A stretch of DNA of 34,404 nt from an uncultured Planctomycetaceae bacterium (GTDB lineage: Bacteria; Planctomycetota; Planctomycetia; Pirellulales; UBA1268), in contig CAJXFK010000015.1 of assembly GCA_913052575.1 (NCBI GenBank), forward strand, positions 1-34,404. Direction: 5' to 3'. This document shows, one piece after another, positions 1 through 8,917 of the stretch. The notes beneath the pieces are model-generated. The model was not told where the DNA came from, ran no database searches, and saw only the letters and a program-made list of their open reading frames with translations. The position numbers and the translations under genes are program-made. Each line of letters opens with the position of its first letter. Position 1 is the stretch's first letter.

Positions 1-2
1 TT

Positions 3-299
3 AAAGCTGGTGATTTTATACAATTTAGTTCAAGTACAAAAGTATATCAAATTAAAGCAGATGCTACTGCAACGGCTGGTAATTTATTAACTTTTAAATT
101 AATGACTGGTGCTATTAATTCAATTACAAGCACTGATACTATTACTTATGGTAATGGAAACGGTGAAAGGGTAGTCAGAAATCCAGAGGAATTCTTACAA
201 CTTGAACAAACTAATTACACTTCACAAGCACCCGGGGGTTCCGGTAACGAGTATGTACTCACAAATGGAATCGACTTTGGTCTTGAAATAAAATACTAG
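3..299 (+). CDS. C-terminal fragment of a phage-structural-like protein (5' end outside window)
   Basis: An open frame runs from the window edge to a TAG at 297-299, giving about 98 residues with no convincing start; the ATG at 102 is internal, because the frame stays open and protein-like before it. The text is rich in Thr, Ser, Asn and Gly, opening with AGDFIQFSSSTKVYQI and containing FGLEIKY at the end. This low-complexity beta-rich style is common in tail and virion proteins of marine phages, but I cannot name a family. Base composition is much more AT-rich than the rest of the window, with codons such as TTA, AAT and ACT dominating. It points towards the thioesterase gene, whose end lies 38 bases away on the opposite strand. 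It could be a prophage edge, a transferred gene, or an assembly join. Function unproven. Confidence 0.55.
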   Translation, partial: KAGDFIQFSSSTKVYQIKADATATAGNLLTFKLMTGAINSITSTDTITYGNGNGERVVRNPEEFLQLEQTNYTSQAPGGSGNEYVLTNGIDFGLEIKY

Positions 300-311
300 A
301 GTTGCGGTTTT

Positions 312-339
312 CACAGCGAGTGAATCGCTAGGTGTTTTT
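312..339 (+). terminator. Possible intrinsic terminator between phage-like gene and thioesterase gene
   Basis: A perfect 5-bp stem, AGCGA (315-319) with TCGCT (325-329), has a 5-base loop. CAC (312-314) and GTG (332-334) can extend the stem across a 2-base bulge, and five Ts follow at 335-339. It begins 13 bases after the stop of the AT-rich gene and overlaps the last two bases of the convergent thioesterase gene. The stem is short, so strength is uncertain. Confidence 0.4.
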
Positions 340-814
340 ATTCAGTTCTTGCTGCAAGCCATTCTGCAGTTGCACCACGAGTTTTTGTCTCTTCGAGGCG
401 ATTGATGAGTGGTGCCCAGAATGTCTTGTTGGAAGCCGTTCGAATCGTTTCTGGTAATTCAGCAGGAAGTCCCTTTTCATTTACCTGCACAAACCCAAAA
501 AGTCCGTCCATCCACGGAACATCTTCGTTTGTGAGGGGCATGCCAACAACACCGACGACGATATGACATTGCCGAACTTGTAGAATCGCCCCTTGTATTT
601 CAACAAGGGCACCCACTGGTACCGCTCGACGACATTCTACGCTCAAGACCCGTCGCAGCATGAGGTTTGCCTTGGAGCCAACGCCTCGCGTAGCTGCTGC
701 GTACGCAGCCTCAAGGCCATACTTTAAGAGACTTCCGGCATAGAGCGTGCCATAATGATTCGCATCTGCTGGGAGTATGAGCCGGTGTGTTGTAATTTCA
801 TGATCTTCAGACAT
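338..814 (-). CDS. Hotdog-fold acyl-CoA thioesterase
   Basis: A 158-residue protein of single hotdog-domain size. Near the N-terminus it has LPADANHYGTLYAG, matching the P-x-D-x-N-x-x-G-T/x-x-x-G signature of the YciA/BACH-type acyl-CoA thioesterase family, followed by the long helix typical of the fold. These enzymes hydrolyse acyl-CoA (or acyl-ACP) thioesters in the cytoplasm, releasing the free fatty acid. The ATG at 814 has an AAGGG-like sequence a few bases upstream. It lies 120 bases downstream of the acyl-AMP ligase/oxoamine synthase fusion on the same strand, so it may be co-transcribed and could supply or recycle fatty acids for that enzyme; this link is inference. Substrate cannot be read from the sequence. 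Confidence 0.8.
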   Translation of the reverse strand: MSEDHEITTHRLILPADANHYGTLYAGSLLKYGLEAAYAAATRGVGSKANLMLRRVLSVECRRAVPVGALVEIQGAILQVRQCHIVVGVVGMPLTNEDVPWMDGLFGFVQVNEKGLPAELPETIRTASNKTFWAPLINRLEETKTRGATAEWLAARTE

Positions 815-934
815 TCACCCTTTATAGCGATGTACACCAGGAAAGACATAGTCCACATGGTTCGGCAGAGATTTCACCAGACTTTCCTGCATGCTTAAAC
901 TATGACGCAAACGCCTGTCACCGGTTCACAGAGA

Positions 935-3900
935 TTAAGCAACTGAAACGGGAGGGGTTTTTTCACGAAGGTGGGCAGCATATAGAGGATCAATTTTGGT
1001 TAGTTCTTCTTGCATGGCAGTCACAGTTTTCTCGATCTGGTCTGTCGTGTGATTTGCCGTAATGAAGAATCGAAGACGTGCTGCTTTTTCCTCAACTGCC
1101 GGGTACAGAATTGGCTGTACATTAATGCCTCGCTCAAACAGCGCCCGTGACAGTTTCAGGCTATTGATCGAGTTCCCAAGAATGATGGGTACAACACCAG
1201 ACCCACCAGAGGCTCCAGTATTAAGCCTTGCCTTTTTTGCTGAATCAATGAAATGTTTTGCATTCGTCTGTAATTTGGTAACCCGCTGCGGTTCATTTTG
1301 AAGGAGACGCAGTGCTCCTAGGGCAGCACCAGCAGCTGGTGGTGGTAGACCGATGGAATAGACAAATCCAGGCACCGTGTATTTCAACCACTGGATAAGT
1401 GTTGAGGATCCGGCAATGAGCCCACCACAGCTTCCAAAGGCTTTCGACAGAGTCGCCATCCAGATATCAACGTCTTTCGGATCCACTCCATAGTACTCAC
1501 CAATGCCTCGTCCGGTTGGTCCCATGACACCGAGTGAGTGTGCTTCGTCTACCATGAGAAGCGATTTATGTTGTTTGGCGAGACTAATGAATTGAGGCAA
1601 GTCAGCAAAGTCACCGTCCATGCTGTAGATGCCTTCAATGACAACGAGAACCCTGCGATACTGGCTGCGAAGTTCAGCAAGCATCGTTTCTGCGGTCTGA
1701 TAGTCATTGTGCGGAAATGGCCTGCGGCGAGCACCCGAGAGTATGGCACCTTGAAGTAGACTGTTATGCGCGAAGGCGTCATGGAGTACGAGATCACCTG
1801 GGCCAACGATATGACCAATGACTGTTTCATTCGTCGCGTGTCCACCAACCATCGTGACAGCATCTTCAGTTCCAATAAAGTCAGCAAAGGCTCGTTCAAG
1901 TTCTTGATGAATTGTTTTTTCACCGGAGACAAGCCGGCTTGCTGAGACGCTCGTCCCAAAACGATCGAGGGCCTCTTTTGCTGCGGTAGTGACCACTGGA
2001 TCGCCAGACATTCCCAGGTAGTTGTAGGAAGACCAACTTATAAGTTCACGACCATCAATCGTTGTTTTATCAGTCGTTTTGCCTTCGTGAACACTAAAGT
2101 AGGGGTTTTCAAGACCAGCATTTCGAATCATTGCAAAGTTCTGCTCGAGGGCACGCACCTCTGGAAATTGGGCGATGTCATAAGCGTCGGGCGTTATTTC
2201 CGCTACCACACGCGCGGGCTTCACCTGGTCATGACCTTCCAGAGGCATGTGATCGAGTATTGCTTCAATCACTTCACGGCAGGTTTCTATAGTGGGTAAA
2301 ACCTGTTCGGGGAATCGAGCACCGAATGCTTCTTCAAGGCTTGAGACAATTTCCATTCGCTCGAGTGAATCAAGGCCAAGTTCGACAATATTTGTATCTA
2401 GCGTGAGATTGCCAGCACGTTCTTTTGCGATGCGTCTGACATGATCGAAGACTGTCTGAATAACTTCCTTTGGAAGTTCTCTATCTGGCCTGTGGCCGTG
2501 AGAAGTTTCTCCAAGAGGCCGCTGTCGTGCGAGTCGCGGTGGCTCGGAGGAGGGCGGCTTCGGAGAGGTCGTCTCTCTGGTTGGTTCAAGCCAACTAATG
2601 TATTGCTCGATCACAGAAAGTGATTTATCTAGGAATTGACGTCGACAAGCATGTCGTTGAATTTTCCCGCTAGAGGTTTTAGGAATACTATTCGGTCGAA
2701 CGAGAACAATAGCCTCTGTTGCAACTTCGTGTTCCGTTGCCAGGCGTTTGCGGATAGCATCAAACGCGGCTAAAACATCCGTTCGCTCTCTTTTTCCTCG
2801 CTCTAGTTCTGCAACAAGAACAACTCGTTCCCGGCCATCTATTTCAACCGAAAATGCTGCAACAGAGCCAGGTCGGACGAGGTTACTTGCTTCTTCTGTG
2901 GCGTGTTCGAGATCTTGAGGATAGTGATTTCTACCCCGGATAATAATCAGGTCCTTCAGTCGGCCAGTCACAAAAAGTTCACCGTTGTCAAAGAACCCAA
3001 GGTCTCCCGTCCGCATGTATGGTCCTGGACTTGGTGTCCACCGGCCAACCGGGCCTGAAGCACTTGCTGGCAGTTTCAGCATCGCGTGGAAAGTGGAATC
3101 GGTTTCATCAGAGCGATTCCAATATCCCTGTGCCACACTTGGACCACTCACCCATATTTCACCAACTTGATCTGGTGCAAGTGGTTCAAAGGTTTGAGGA
3201 TCAACGATCAGGACATCCTGTCCGTCGAGTTCCCGCCCACTCCCAACAAATTGTCGCGAATCAGGGACAGATTTTTCATCGAGAATGACAGATCCGTTTT
3301 CGACAGACTGTGGGTCAAAGTGACGAATGACTGGAGGTTCAAACTTCATGCCCCCAGTGACCATCAACGTGCTTTCTGCCAAACCATAGCACGGGTAGAA
3401 GGCTTCTTTTCGAAATCCACTGACTGCAAAAGCGTCAGAGAACGCTTTCATTGTTTCAGCTCGAACTGGCTCAGCACCATTAAATGCTAGTGACCAACTC
3501 GACAGATCGAGCGAGGCTCTTTGTTCGGGAGTAGTCTTCCGGACACAGAGTTCGTACGCAAAGTTTGGCCCACCACTTATCGTTGCTCGATATTTCGAAA
3601 TGGCTTGAAGCCAACGAAGCGGTTTCTGGAGAAATGCAACTGGTGACATCAAGACGTTAAATTTGCCACCATAAAGTGGGACGAGAATCCCACCTATAAG
3701 CCCCATGTCGTGGAAACTGGGAAGCCAAAAGACTGCAGACTGGCTTCGAGTGATTTCGAAAGCCTGCATGATGCGGAGAGAATTATGTAACAAATTTTCA
3801 TGACTCAGCATCACGCCTTTTGGAGTTCCGGTAGAACCGCTTGTATATTGAAGAAAAGCGAGCGTATCACCATTTATATCGGGGCGATTCCAGCGATTAG

Positions 3901-4372
3901 CCCAAGATTGATCAAGTTCCTCGTTGACTTGCCACACGAGATGTTCAAGGCTCGGGGCCGAAGCCTTGATTGTGTCGAAGCGGTCAAGGACATCCCGGGT
4001 AGTAAGTGCGACAGAGGCATTAGCGTCAGCCGCAATGGCTTCGATTCGCTCTACAGATCGATTTTTTCGTGGGGGATATGCAGGAACTGCAATTGCACCC
4101 CCATAGAGGCATCCCATGAAGGCTGCAATAAAATCAAGACCTGAAGGATAGAGCAGCAGTACTCGTTTTCCATACATGCCACGGTCCATGAGCCATGCAC
4201 CGATAGTTCGTGCTTTTTGGTCAAGTTCGGCATATGTGTTGTTGAGTTCTTCATTTTCACCGTCGACAAGAAACGTGAAGGCTCTGTCGTGCGGGCGATA
4301 CGCCGCTCGTTGACGCAAAAGATCAACGATTGTTGGGGCAAACGAGCCTTCAGGTAAAGGAGTCGGATTCAC
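935..4372 (-). CDS. Fused fatty acyl-AMP ligase / acyl carrier protein / alpha-oxoamine synthase
   Basis: A 1145-residue three-part protein. Residues about 1-600 form an adenylating enzyme of the fatty acyl-AMP ligase type: P-loop YTSGSTGTPKGV near 176-187, YGLAEST near 329, TGDLG near 455 and the C-terminal PKTSSGKIQR near 564-573. Residues about 633-710 form an acyl carrier domain with LGLDSLERME, the phosphopantetheine serine being Ser669. Residues about 745-1130 form a PLP-dependent alpha-oxoamine synthase (KBL/serine palmitoyltransferase family) with SSYNYLG, DEAHSLG near 942 and the PLP lysine at about 977 in TLSKAFGS. Expected chemistry: activate a free fatty acid as acyl-AMP, load it on the ACP, then condense it decarboxylatively with an amino acid to give an alpha-amino ketone, as in sphingoid-base synthesis. 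The start is GTG (4370-4372), with GGAG 12 bases upstream. The linker (about 601-632) is Pro/Arg-rich. Amino-acid substrate and product are unknown. Confidence 0.88.
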   Translation of the reverse strand: MNPTPLPEGSFAPTIVDLLRQRAAYRPHDRAFTFLVDGENEELNNTYAELDQKARTIGAWLMDRGMYGKRVLLLYPSGLDFIAAFMGCLYGGAIAVPAYPPRKNRSVERIEAIAADANASVALTTRDVLDRFDTIKASAPSLEHLVWQVNEELDQSWANRWNRPDINGDTLAFLQYTSGSTGTPKGVMLSHENLLHNSLRIMQAFEITRSQSAVFWLPSFHDMGLIGGILVPLYGGKFNVLMSPVAFLQKPLRWLQAISKYRATISGGPNFAYELCVRKTTPEQRASLDLSSWSLAFNGAEPVRAETMKAFSDAFAVSGFRKEAFYPCYGLAESTLMVTGGMKFEPPVIRHFDPQSVENGSVILDEKSVPDSRQFVGSGRELDGQDVLIVDPQTFEPLAPDQVGEIWVSGPSVAQGYWNRSDETDSTFHAMLKLPASASGPVGRWTPSPGPYMRTGDLGFFDNGELFVTGRLKDLIIIRGRNHYPQDLEHATEEASNLVRPGSVAAFSVEIDGRERVVLVAELERGKRERTDVLAAFDAIRKRLATEHEVATEAIVLVRPNSIPKTSSGKIQRHACRRQFLDKSLSVIEQYISWLEPTRETTSPKPPSSEPPRLARQRPLGETSHGHRPDRELPKEVIQTVFDHVRRIAKERAGNLTLDTNIVELGLDSLERMEIVSSLEEAFGARFPEQVLPTIETCREVIEAILDHMPLEGHDQVKPARVVAEITPDAYDIAQFPEVRALEQNFAMIRNAGLENPYFSVHEGKTTDKTTIDGRELISWSSYNYLGMSGDPVVTTAAKEALDRFGTSVSASRLVSGEKTIHQELERAFADFIGTEDAVTMVGGHATNETVIGHIVGPGDLVLHDAFAHNSLLQGAILSGARRRPFPHNDYQTAETMLAELRSQYRRVLVVIEGIYSMDGDFADLPQFISLAKQHKSLLMVDEAHSLGVMGPTGRGIGEYYGVDPKDVDIWMATLSKAFGSCGGLIAGSSTLIQWLKYTVPGFVYSIGLPPPAAGAALGALRLLQNEPQRVTKLQTNAKHFIDSAKKARLNTGASGGSGVVPIILGNSINSLKLSRALFERGINVQPILYPAVEEKAARLRFFITANHTTDQIEKTVTAMQEELTKIDPLYAAHLREKTPPVSVA

Positions 4373-4502
4373 GTCTAGAAGAATCTCCTGACCAACTATC
4401 CCGGCAGTGTCTTTATACCGAGAAGCAAGGCATCAGTTGTTGGTGAACCATGGCCCGCCTGGCCTTAGTTCACCCCGGTATGCTTCATGTTCCTCATGAA
4501 AA
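4373..4502. other. Spacer upstream of the fusion gene
   Basis: No convincing gene is visible here. The plus-strand open frame 4450-4662 has no recognisable motif and is antisense to more protein-like minus-strand text. A promoter for the large minus-strand fusion gene would be expected here, but I could not pick clear -35/-10 boxes. Confidence 0.4.
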
Positions 4503-4679
4503 TTATGTGACGCATCCCGCGCCATTTTTGTTGATATCAGCTAAAGCGTCTTCAACACCTTTTGAACTCGGCAGAAACTGCCAACCAACGCCAAAGTATA
4601 GCGGGGTGATTGGTGTAACCGATACGTTCGTCGCGACCGGTCCTGAAAAAGGCTTAAGTTGAGCTGATTTTAGGCCCAA
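4503..4679 (-). CDS. Possible small protein or gene remnant, no ATG
   Basis: A minus-strand frame stays open to a TAA at 4503-4505 and reads like protein near its end (for example ITPLYFGVGWQFLPSS and GVEDALADINKNG), with codon choice similar to neighbouring genes. The only nearby start candidate is a TTG at 4677-4679, inside the end of the upstream 4670-4897 gene but in another frame. It would give about 58 residues. It could be a real short gene coupled to its neighbour, the tail of a decayed gene, or chance. I do not recognise a family. Confidence 0.22.
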   Translation of the reverse strand: MGLKSAQLKPFSGPVATNVSVTPITPLYFGVGWQFLPSSKGVEDALADINKNGAGCVT

Positions 4680-4897
4680 GTACGGCCGCTTGCCCGTTCG
4701 GCTCGTTGGGCGAAGCCACCAAGCAGGCCTCCGATAAGGTCCCAGCGATCATGTCGTCGTACCTCAACATCACCCTGCTCATTGACTCGAACGAGGCAGG
4801 TGTCGGTAAGTCCAACTTGTTGGAGTTTTTCTGGTGAAACCTCATCGGGTTCGATCATGCTCATTAATGCGTGGCCAGTCATTTCAACAAATTTCAT
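4670..4897 (-). CDS. Small conserved-looking protein, function unknown
   Basis: A 75-residue protein starting MKFVEMTGHALMSM and ending with a charged block RRHDRWDLIGGLLGGF and a short Ala/Arg-rich tail. I chose the ATG at 4897 because AAGG lies about 10 bases upstream; a TTG two codons earlier (4903) is the alternative. There is no signal peptide or membrane segment. The motif R-R-x-D-R-W-D-x-I-G-G-L-L-G resembles small proteins I associate with planctomycete genomes, but I cannot attach a function. It lies downstream of ribE-rsmA on the same strand, across a repeat-bearing spacer of about 270 bases, so co-transcription is uncertain. Confidence 0.65.
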   Translation of the reverse strand: MKFVEMTGHALMSMIEPDEVSPEKLQQVGLTDTCLVRVNEQGDVEVRRHDRWDLIGGLLGGFAQRAERASGRTWA

Positions 4898-4973
4898 TTT
4901 CAAGGTGCCTTTTCAATTGTATTGCCCATAGCTTGTCTTGGTCGTGGCAAGTAGTCAGTGTGTCTGTACTAGT

Positions 4974-5015
4974 GTATTCAAGTCAGGGTATTCAAGTCAG
5001 GGTATTCAAGCCAGG
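4974..5015. repeat. Three tandem 14-bp units
   Basis: The unit GTATTCAAGTCAGG occurs at 4974-4987 and 4988-5001, and a third copy with one change (GTATTCAAGCCAGG) at 5002-5015. A partial copy, TATTCAAGCC, recurs at 5043-5052. The last unit runs straight into a 10-bp palindrome, GTTTCGAAAC, at 5015-5024. The array lies in the spacer between rsmA and the small 4670-4897 gene. No protein-coding role is seen. Confidence 0.9.
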
Positions 5016-5141
5016 TTTCGAAACAGGCTTTCGGAACAGTCTATTCAAGCCTTCCTGATCTGTGACTGAAAAGCACCATTCTTAACAAGCGACACAAGCG
5101 ACGAACGATAGCCAGAGAGCCTTGGATGATTCTTACCTGTT

Positions 5142-5180
5142 GGTAACCAGAGCATCACGGTAACCAGAGCATCACGGTAA
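5142..5180. repeat. 17-bp tandem duplication spanning the rsmA stop
   Basis: GGTAACCAGAGCATCAC is present at 5142-5158 and again at 5159-5175, followed by GGTAA (5176-5180), the start of a third copy. The rsmA stop codon (5172-5174, minus strand) sits in the copy nearest the gene, so the duplication copied the very end of the reading frame into the 3' flank. This looks like recent slippage. Confidence 0.9.
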
Positions 5181-6203
5181 AGAGAATTCGTGTTCAATCT
5201 TTACAAACGTATCAGGATCAATCGACTCTGCACGGATATTCCTCTCAAGATTAAACTTCTCATAAATCGCATCAATCCGTGCGACAGCTTCAGGGCTTTT
5301 CTTTCCACCAGCTAATGATATGAGAACGCCACGTAATACTTTTCTACGATGGCAGAAGATATTGCGGAGAAAGGTATGAAATCGTGGCAAGTCAAGGATT
5401 CTCGAGCGTCGGTGTTCTTCAAGATCGAGGTGAACAATAGCTGAGTCGACCTTTGGTCGAGGCCAAAATGCAGCAGGCGGAAGGCTGCGGATAATTTCAG
5501 TACGGCATTGTGATCCGATCCAGACTGAAAGAGCATTGTAAGAATGATGACCTGCTGATGCAGTCATGCGTTCAGCCATTTCGTACTGAACGGTTACCGT
5601 TGCGGAGGCGAACGGCTTGCTTAGCATTAAATTCGAGATGACGGGCGTGGCTACACAATATGGAAGATTAGCCACGAGAAGAAACCTTCCTTTTTTGTCT
5701 ACGGCGAGTCTTTCTTTCTCAGCCTCGTCCAATGCACTGAGAACATCTGGCGACAATTTGTTCTTGCGTGCCAGAACGTCCGTGTTCACAAGGTGAACGT
5801 TATCAGCGTCAACCAACCGGTCCTGAGCAAGAGTTGCGAGCCGACTGTCAATTTCGATTGTTACCACACGAAATGCAGCCCGAGCAAGCCGTTCTGTCAG
5901 TGCAGCAGTGCCACTGCCGACTTCAAGAACAATGTCGTCTGGCTGAATGTCAGCTGATCGCTCAAGGAGGTCAAGCAAATTCAAATCAACAAGAAAGTTC
6001 TGCCCTTTTTTTGTGTCAATTGAAAAGCCAACCTCTGAGAAAAGCTTTTTCAAGTATGCAGTCGTCTGTCGTGTAGCAGATGCAGTCGCTACAACGTCTT
6101 CCCCTTTGTCTCCTGAGACGACTTGTGTCGGCTTCTTCGAATTCTTTCGTCCAAATTTTTTCTTGCGTGATGGCTTTGATGAGTGTTGGAACGATTTTTT
6201 CAT
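5172..6203 (-). CDS. rsmA: 16S rRNA dimethyladenosine transferase RsmA (KsgA)
   Basis: A 343-residue protein expected to dimethylate two adjacent adenines in the 3' hairpin of 16S rRNA using S-adenosylmethionine, late in small-subunit assembly. Visible family marks: KKGQNFLVD before the Rossmann core, SAM motif I VLEVGSGTA near 92-100, catalytic NLPYC near 179-183, and the PPAAFWPRPKVDSA block in the C-terminal part. Compared with typical proteins of about 270 residues it has an extra N-terminal tail of about 45 residues, very rich in Lys/Arg/Ser (KPSRKKKFGRKNSKK). The ATG at 6203 overlaps the ribE stop as ATGA, so the long tail is translationally coupled and probably real. The final codons lie in a tandem repeat. 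Confidence 0.95.
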   Translation of the reverse strand: MKKSFQHSSKPSRKKKFGRKNSKKPTQVVSGDKGEDVVATASATRQTTAYLKKLFSEVGFSIDTKKGQNFLVDLNLLDLLERSADIQPDDIVLEVGSGTAALTERLARAAFRVVTIEIDSRLATLAQDRLVDADNVHLVNTDVLARKNKLSPDVLSALDEAEKERLAVDKKGRFLLVANLPYCVATPVISNLMLSKPFASATVTVQYEMAERMTASAGHHSYNALSVWIGSQCRTEIIRSLPPAAFWPRPKVDSAIVHLDLEEHRRSRILDLPRFHTFLRNIFCHRRKVLRGVLISLAGGKKSPEAVARIDAIYEKFNLERNIRAESIDPDTFVKIEHEFSLP

Positions 6204-6793
6204 GCGCGTGCTTCCATCCAGCGACAGACATATTTGGAGACGAGGTCAGTTTCAAGATTTACCGAGTCTTGAAGTTGGAGGTCACCTAGAGTCGTTTGAG
6301 CAAGAGTGTGCGGGATGAGGGCAACACTAAAAGATGAATCATCGACGTCAACGACAGTCAGACTTACTCCGTCAACAGCAACTGATCCTTTTGCTGCTAT
6401 CTGGGCAAGTAAAGGTTGAGGGCATGCAAAACGACACGTAACCCAATCTTTTTCCTGGACACGATTTTTGAGAAGGCCGAGTCCGTCTATATGGCCTGTT
6501 ACGAGATGGCCATCAAGCCGGTCCTGAAGAGTCATTGATTTTTCAAGATTGACTCGATTCTGCACCTTACACGTTCCGAAATTGGTGCGCTGTAATGTTT
6601 CGGGACCAAGTTGGAATTCGAGTGTTTCGCCATCAGTGCGAATGACCGAAAGGCAGCAGCCGTTCGTGCAAATACTGTCGCCTATTCGAACTCCATGCGA
6701 GAGGGGGCCAGCGTGTACCGCGAGCCGTACTCCAGGTGGTTCGGATGTAATGCTGGTAATTTTTCCAAGATGTTGTACGAGACCAGTAAACAT
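6200..6793 (-). CDS. ribE: Riboflavin synthase alpha subunit
   Basis: A 197-residue protein opening MFTGLVQHLG, the diagnostic start of riboflavin synthase, which dismutates two 6,7-dimethyl-8-ribityllumazine molecules to riboflavin. The two internally related barrel domains are visible through paired motifs: GDSICTNGCCLSV in the first half with GSVAVDGVSLTVV in the second, and the hinge segment GHLVTGHIDGLG. Length is normal. It is the first gene of a minus-strand pair with rsmA (4-base overlap). I looked upstream for an FMN riboswitch and saw none, so control by that route is not supported. Confidence 0.95.
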   Translation of the reverse strand: MFTGLVQHLGKITSITSEPPGVRLAVHAGPLSHGVRIGDSICTNGCCLSVIRTDGETLEFQLGPETLQRTNFGTCKVQNRVNLEKSMTLQDRLDGHLVTGHIDGLGLLKNRVQEKDWVTCRFACPQPLLAQIAAKGSVAVDGVSLTVVDVDDSSFSVALIPHTLAQTTLGDLQLQDSVNLETDLVSKYVCRWMEARA

Positions 6794-8451
<1,658 letters not shown>

Positions 8452-8553
8452 TGGTCGTCTACTTGCTCGGAAGCTTTTGATGTAATGGTCGATAGCTTGA
8501 AAAAAGTTGGCATGGCGTAGAACGATAAGTCCATAGCGAGATGATGGAGAACT

Positions 8554-8901
8554 ATGACAACCAGCCCACCAGGCTCTCGGCTGACTGATAGTCCCTGGTT
8601 ATGGGGGCTGATGTTTTCGTTGATGGCGCTCGTTGGCATGGGGTTGATTCGTCCGAAGTTCGATGTTCGGCAGAGTCAAATCGAGGGTCGCTTTATTGGT
8701 CGAAGGCAATCGTCCATTGAACGCTGGAGACGGCAAGCGGGCTTAGAGGAGATTGATCTTGCAGATTCCGCTGTCGATCCTGCAGTAGGGAAACCAGAGC
8801 GTATTGTCCCTCTTTGGACGCTTGCCACTGCAGCAACAACCTCAGCACTTGGTTGTGGATGCATGCTGTATCGTGAATGGCAAAAAAAGCAAAATGCTTG
8901 A
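8554..8901 (+). CDS. Small two-helix membrane protein, unknown function
   Basis: A 115-residue protein with two hydrophobic stretches that should span the membrane: about residues 14-32 (WLWGLMFSLMALVGMGLI) and about 88-107 (LWTLATAATTSALGCGCMLY). Between them is a charged segment with FIGRRQSSIERWRRQ. The short Lys-rich tail ends KKQNA. GGAG lies five bases before the ATG at 8554. I do not recognise a named family. It follows eno with a spacer of about 100 bases and converges with the histidine kinase gene, the two ends being only 16 bases apart. Confidence 0.7.
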   Translation: MTTSPPGSRLTDSPWLWGLMFSLMALVGMGLIRPKFDVRQSQIEGRFIGRRQSSIERWRRQAGLEEIDLADSAVDPAVGKPERIVPLWTLATAATTSALGCGCMLYREWQKKQNA

Positions 8902-8917
8902 GGCCGAGATGCTAGGA

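Noticed and set aside
3086-3490. Plus-strand open frame of about 134 codons
   Set aside because: It lies fully antisense to the acyl-AMP ligase domain, has no recognisable motif, and its existence follows from codon bias of the real gene.
4974-5015. CRISPR-like array
   Set aside because: Units are 14 bp and directly adjacent, with no spacers and no cas genes nearby.
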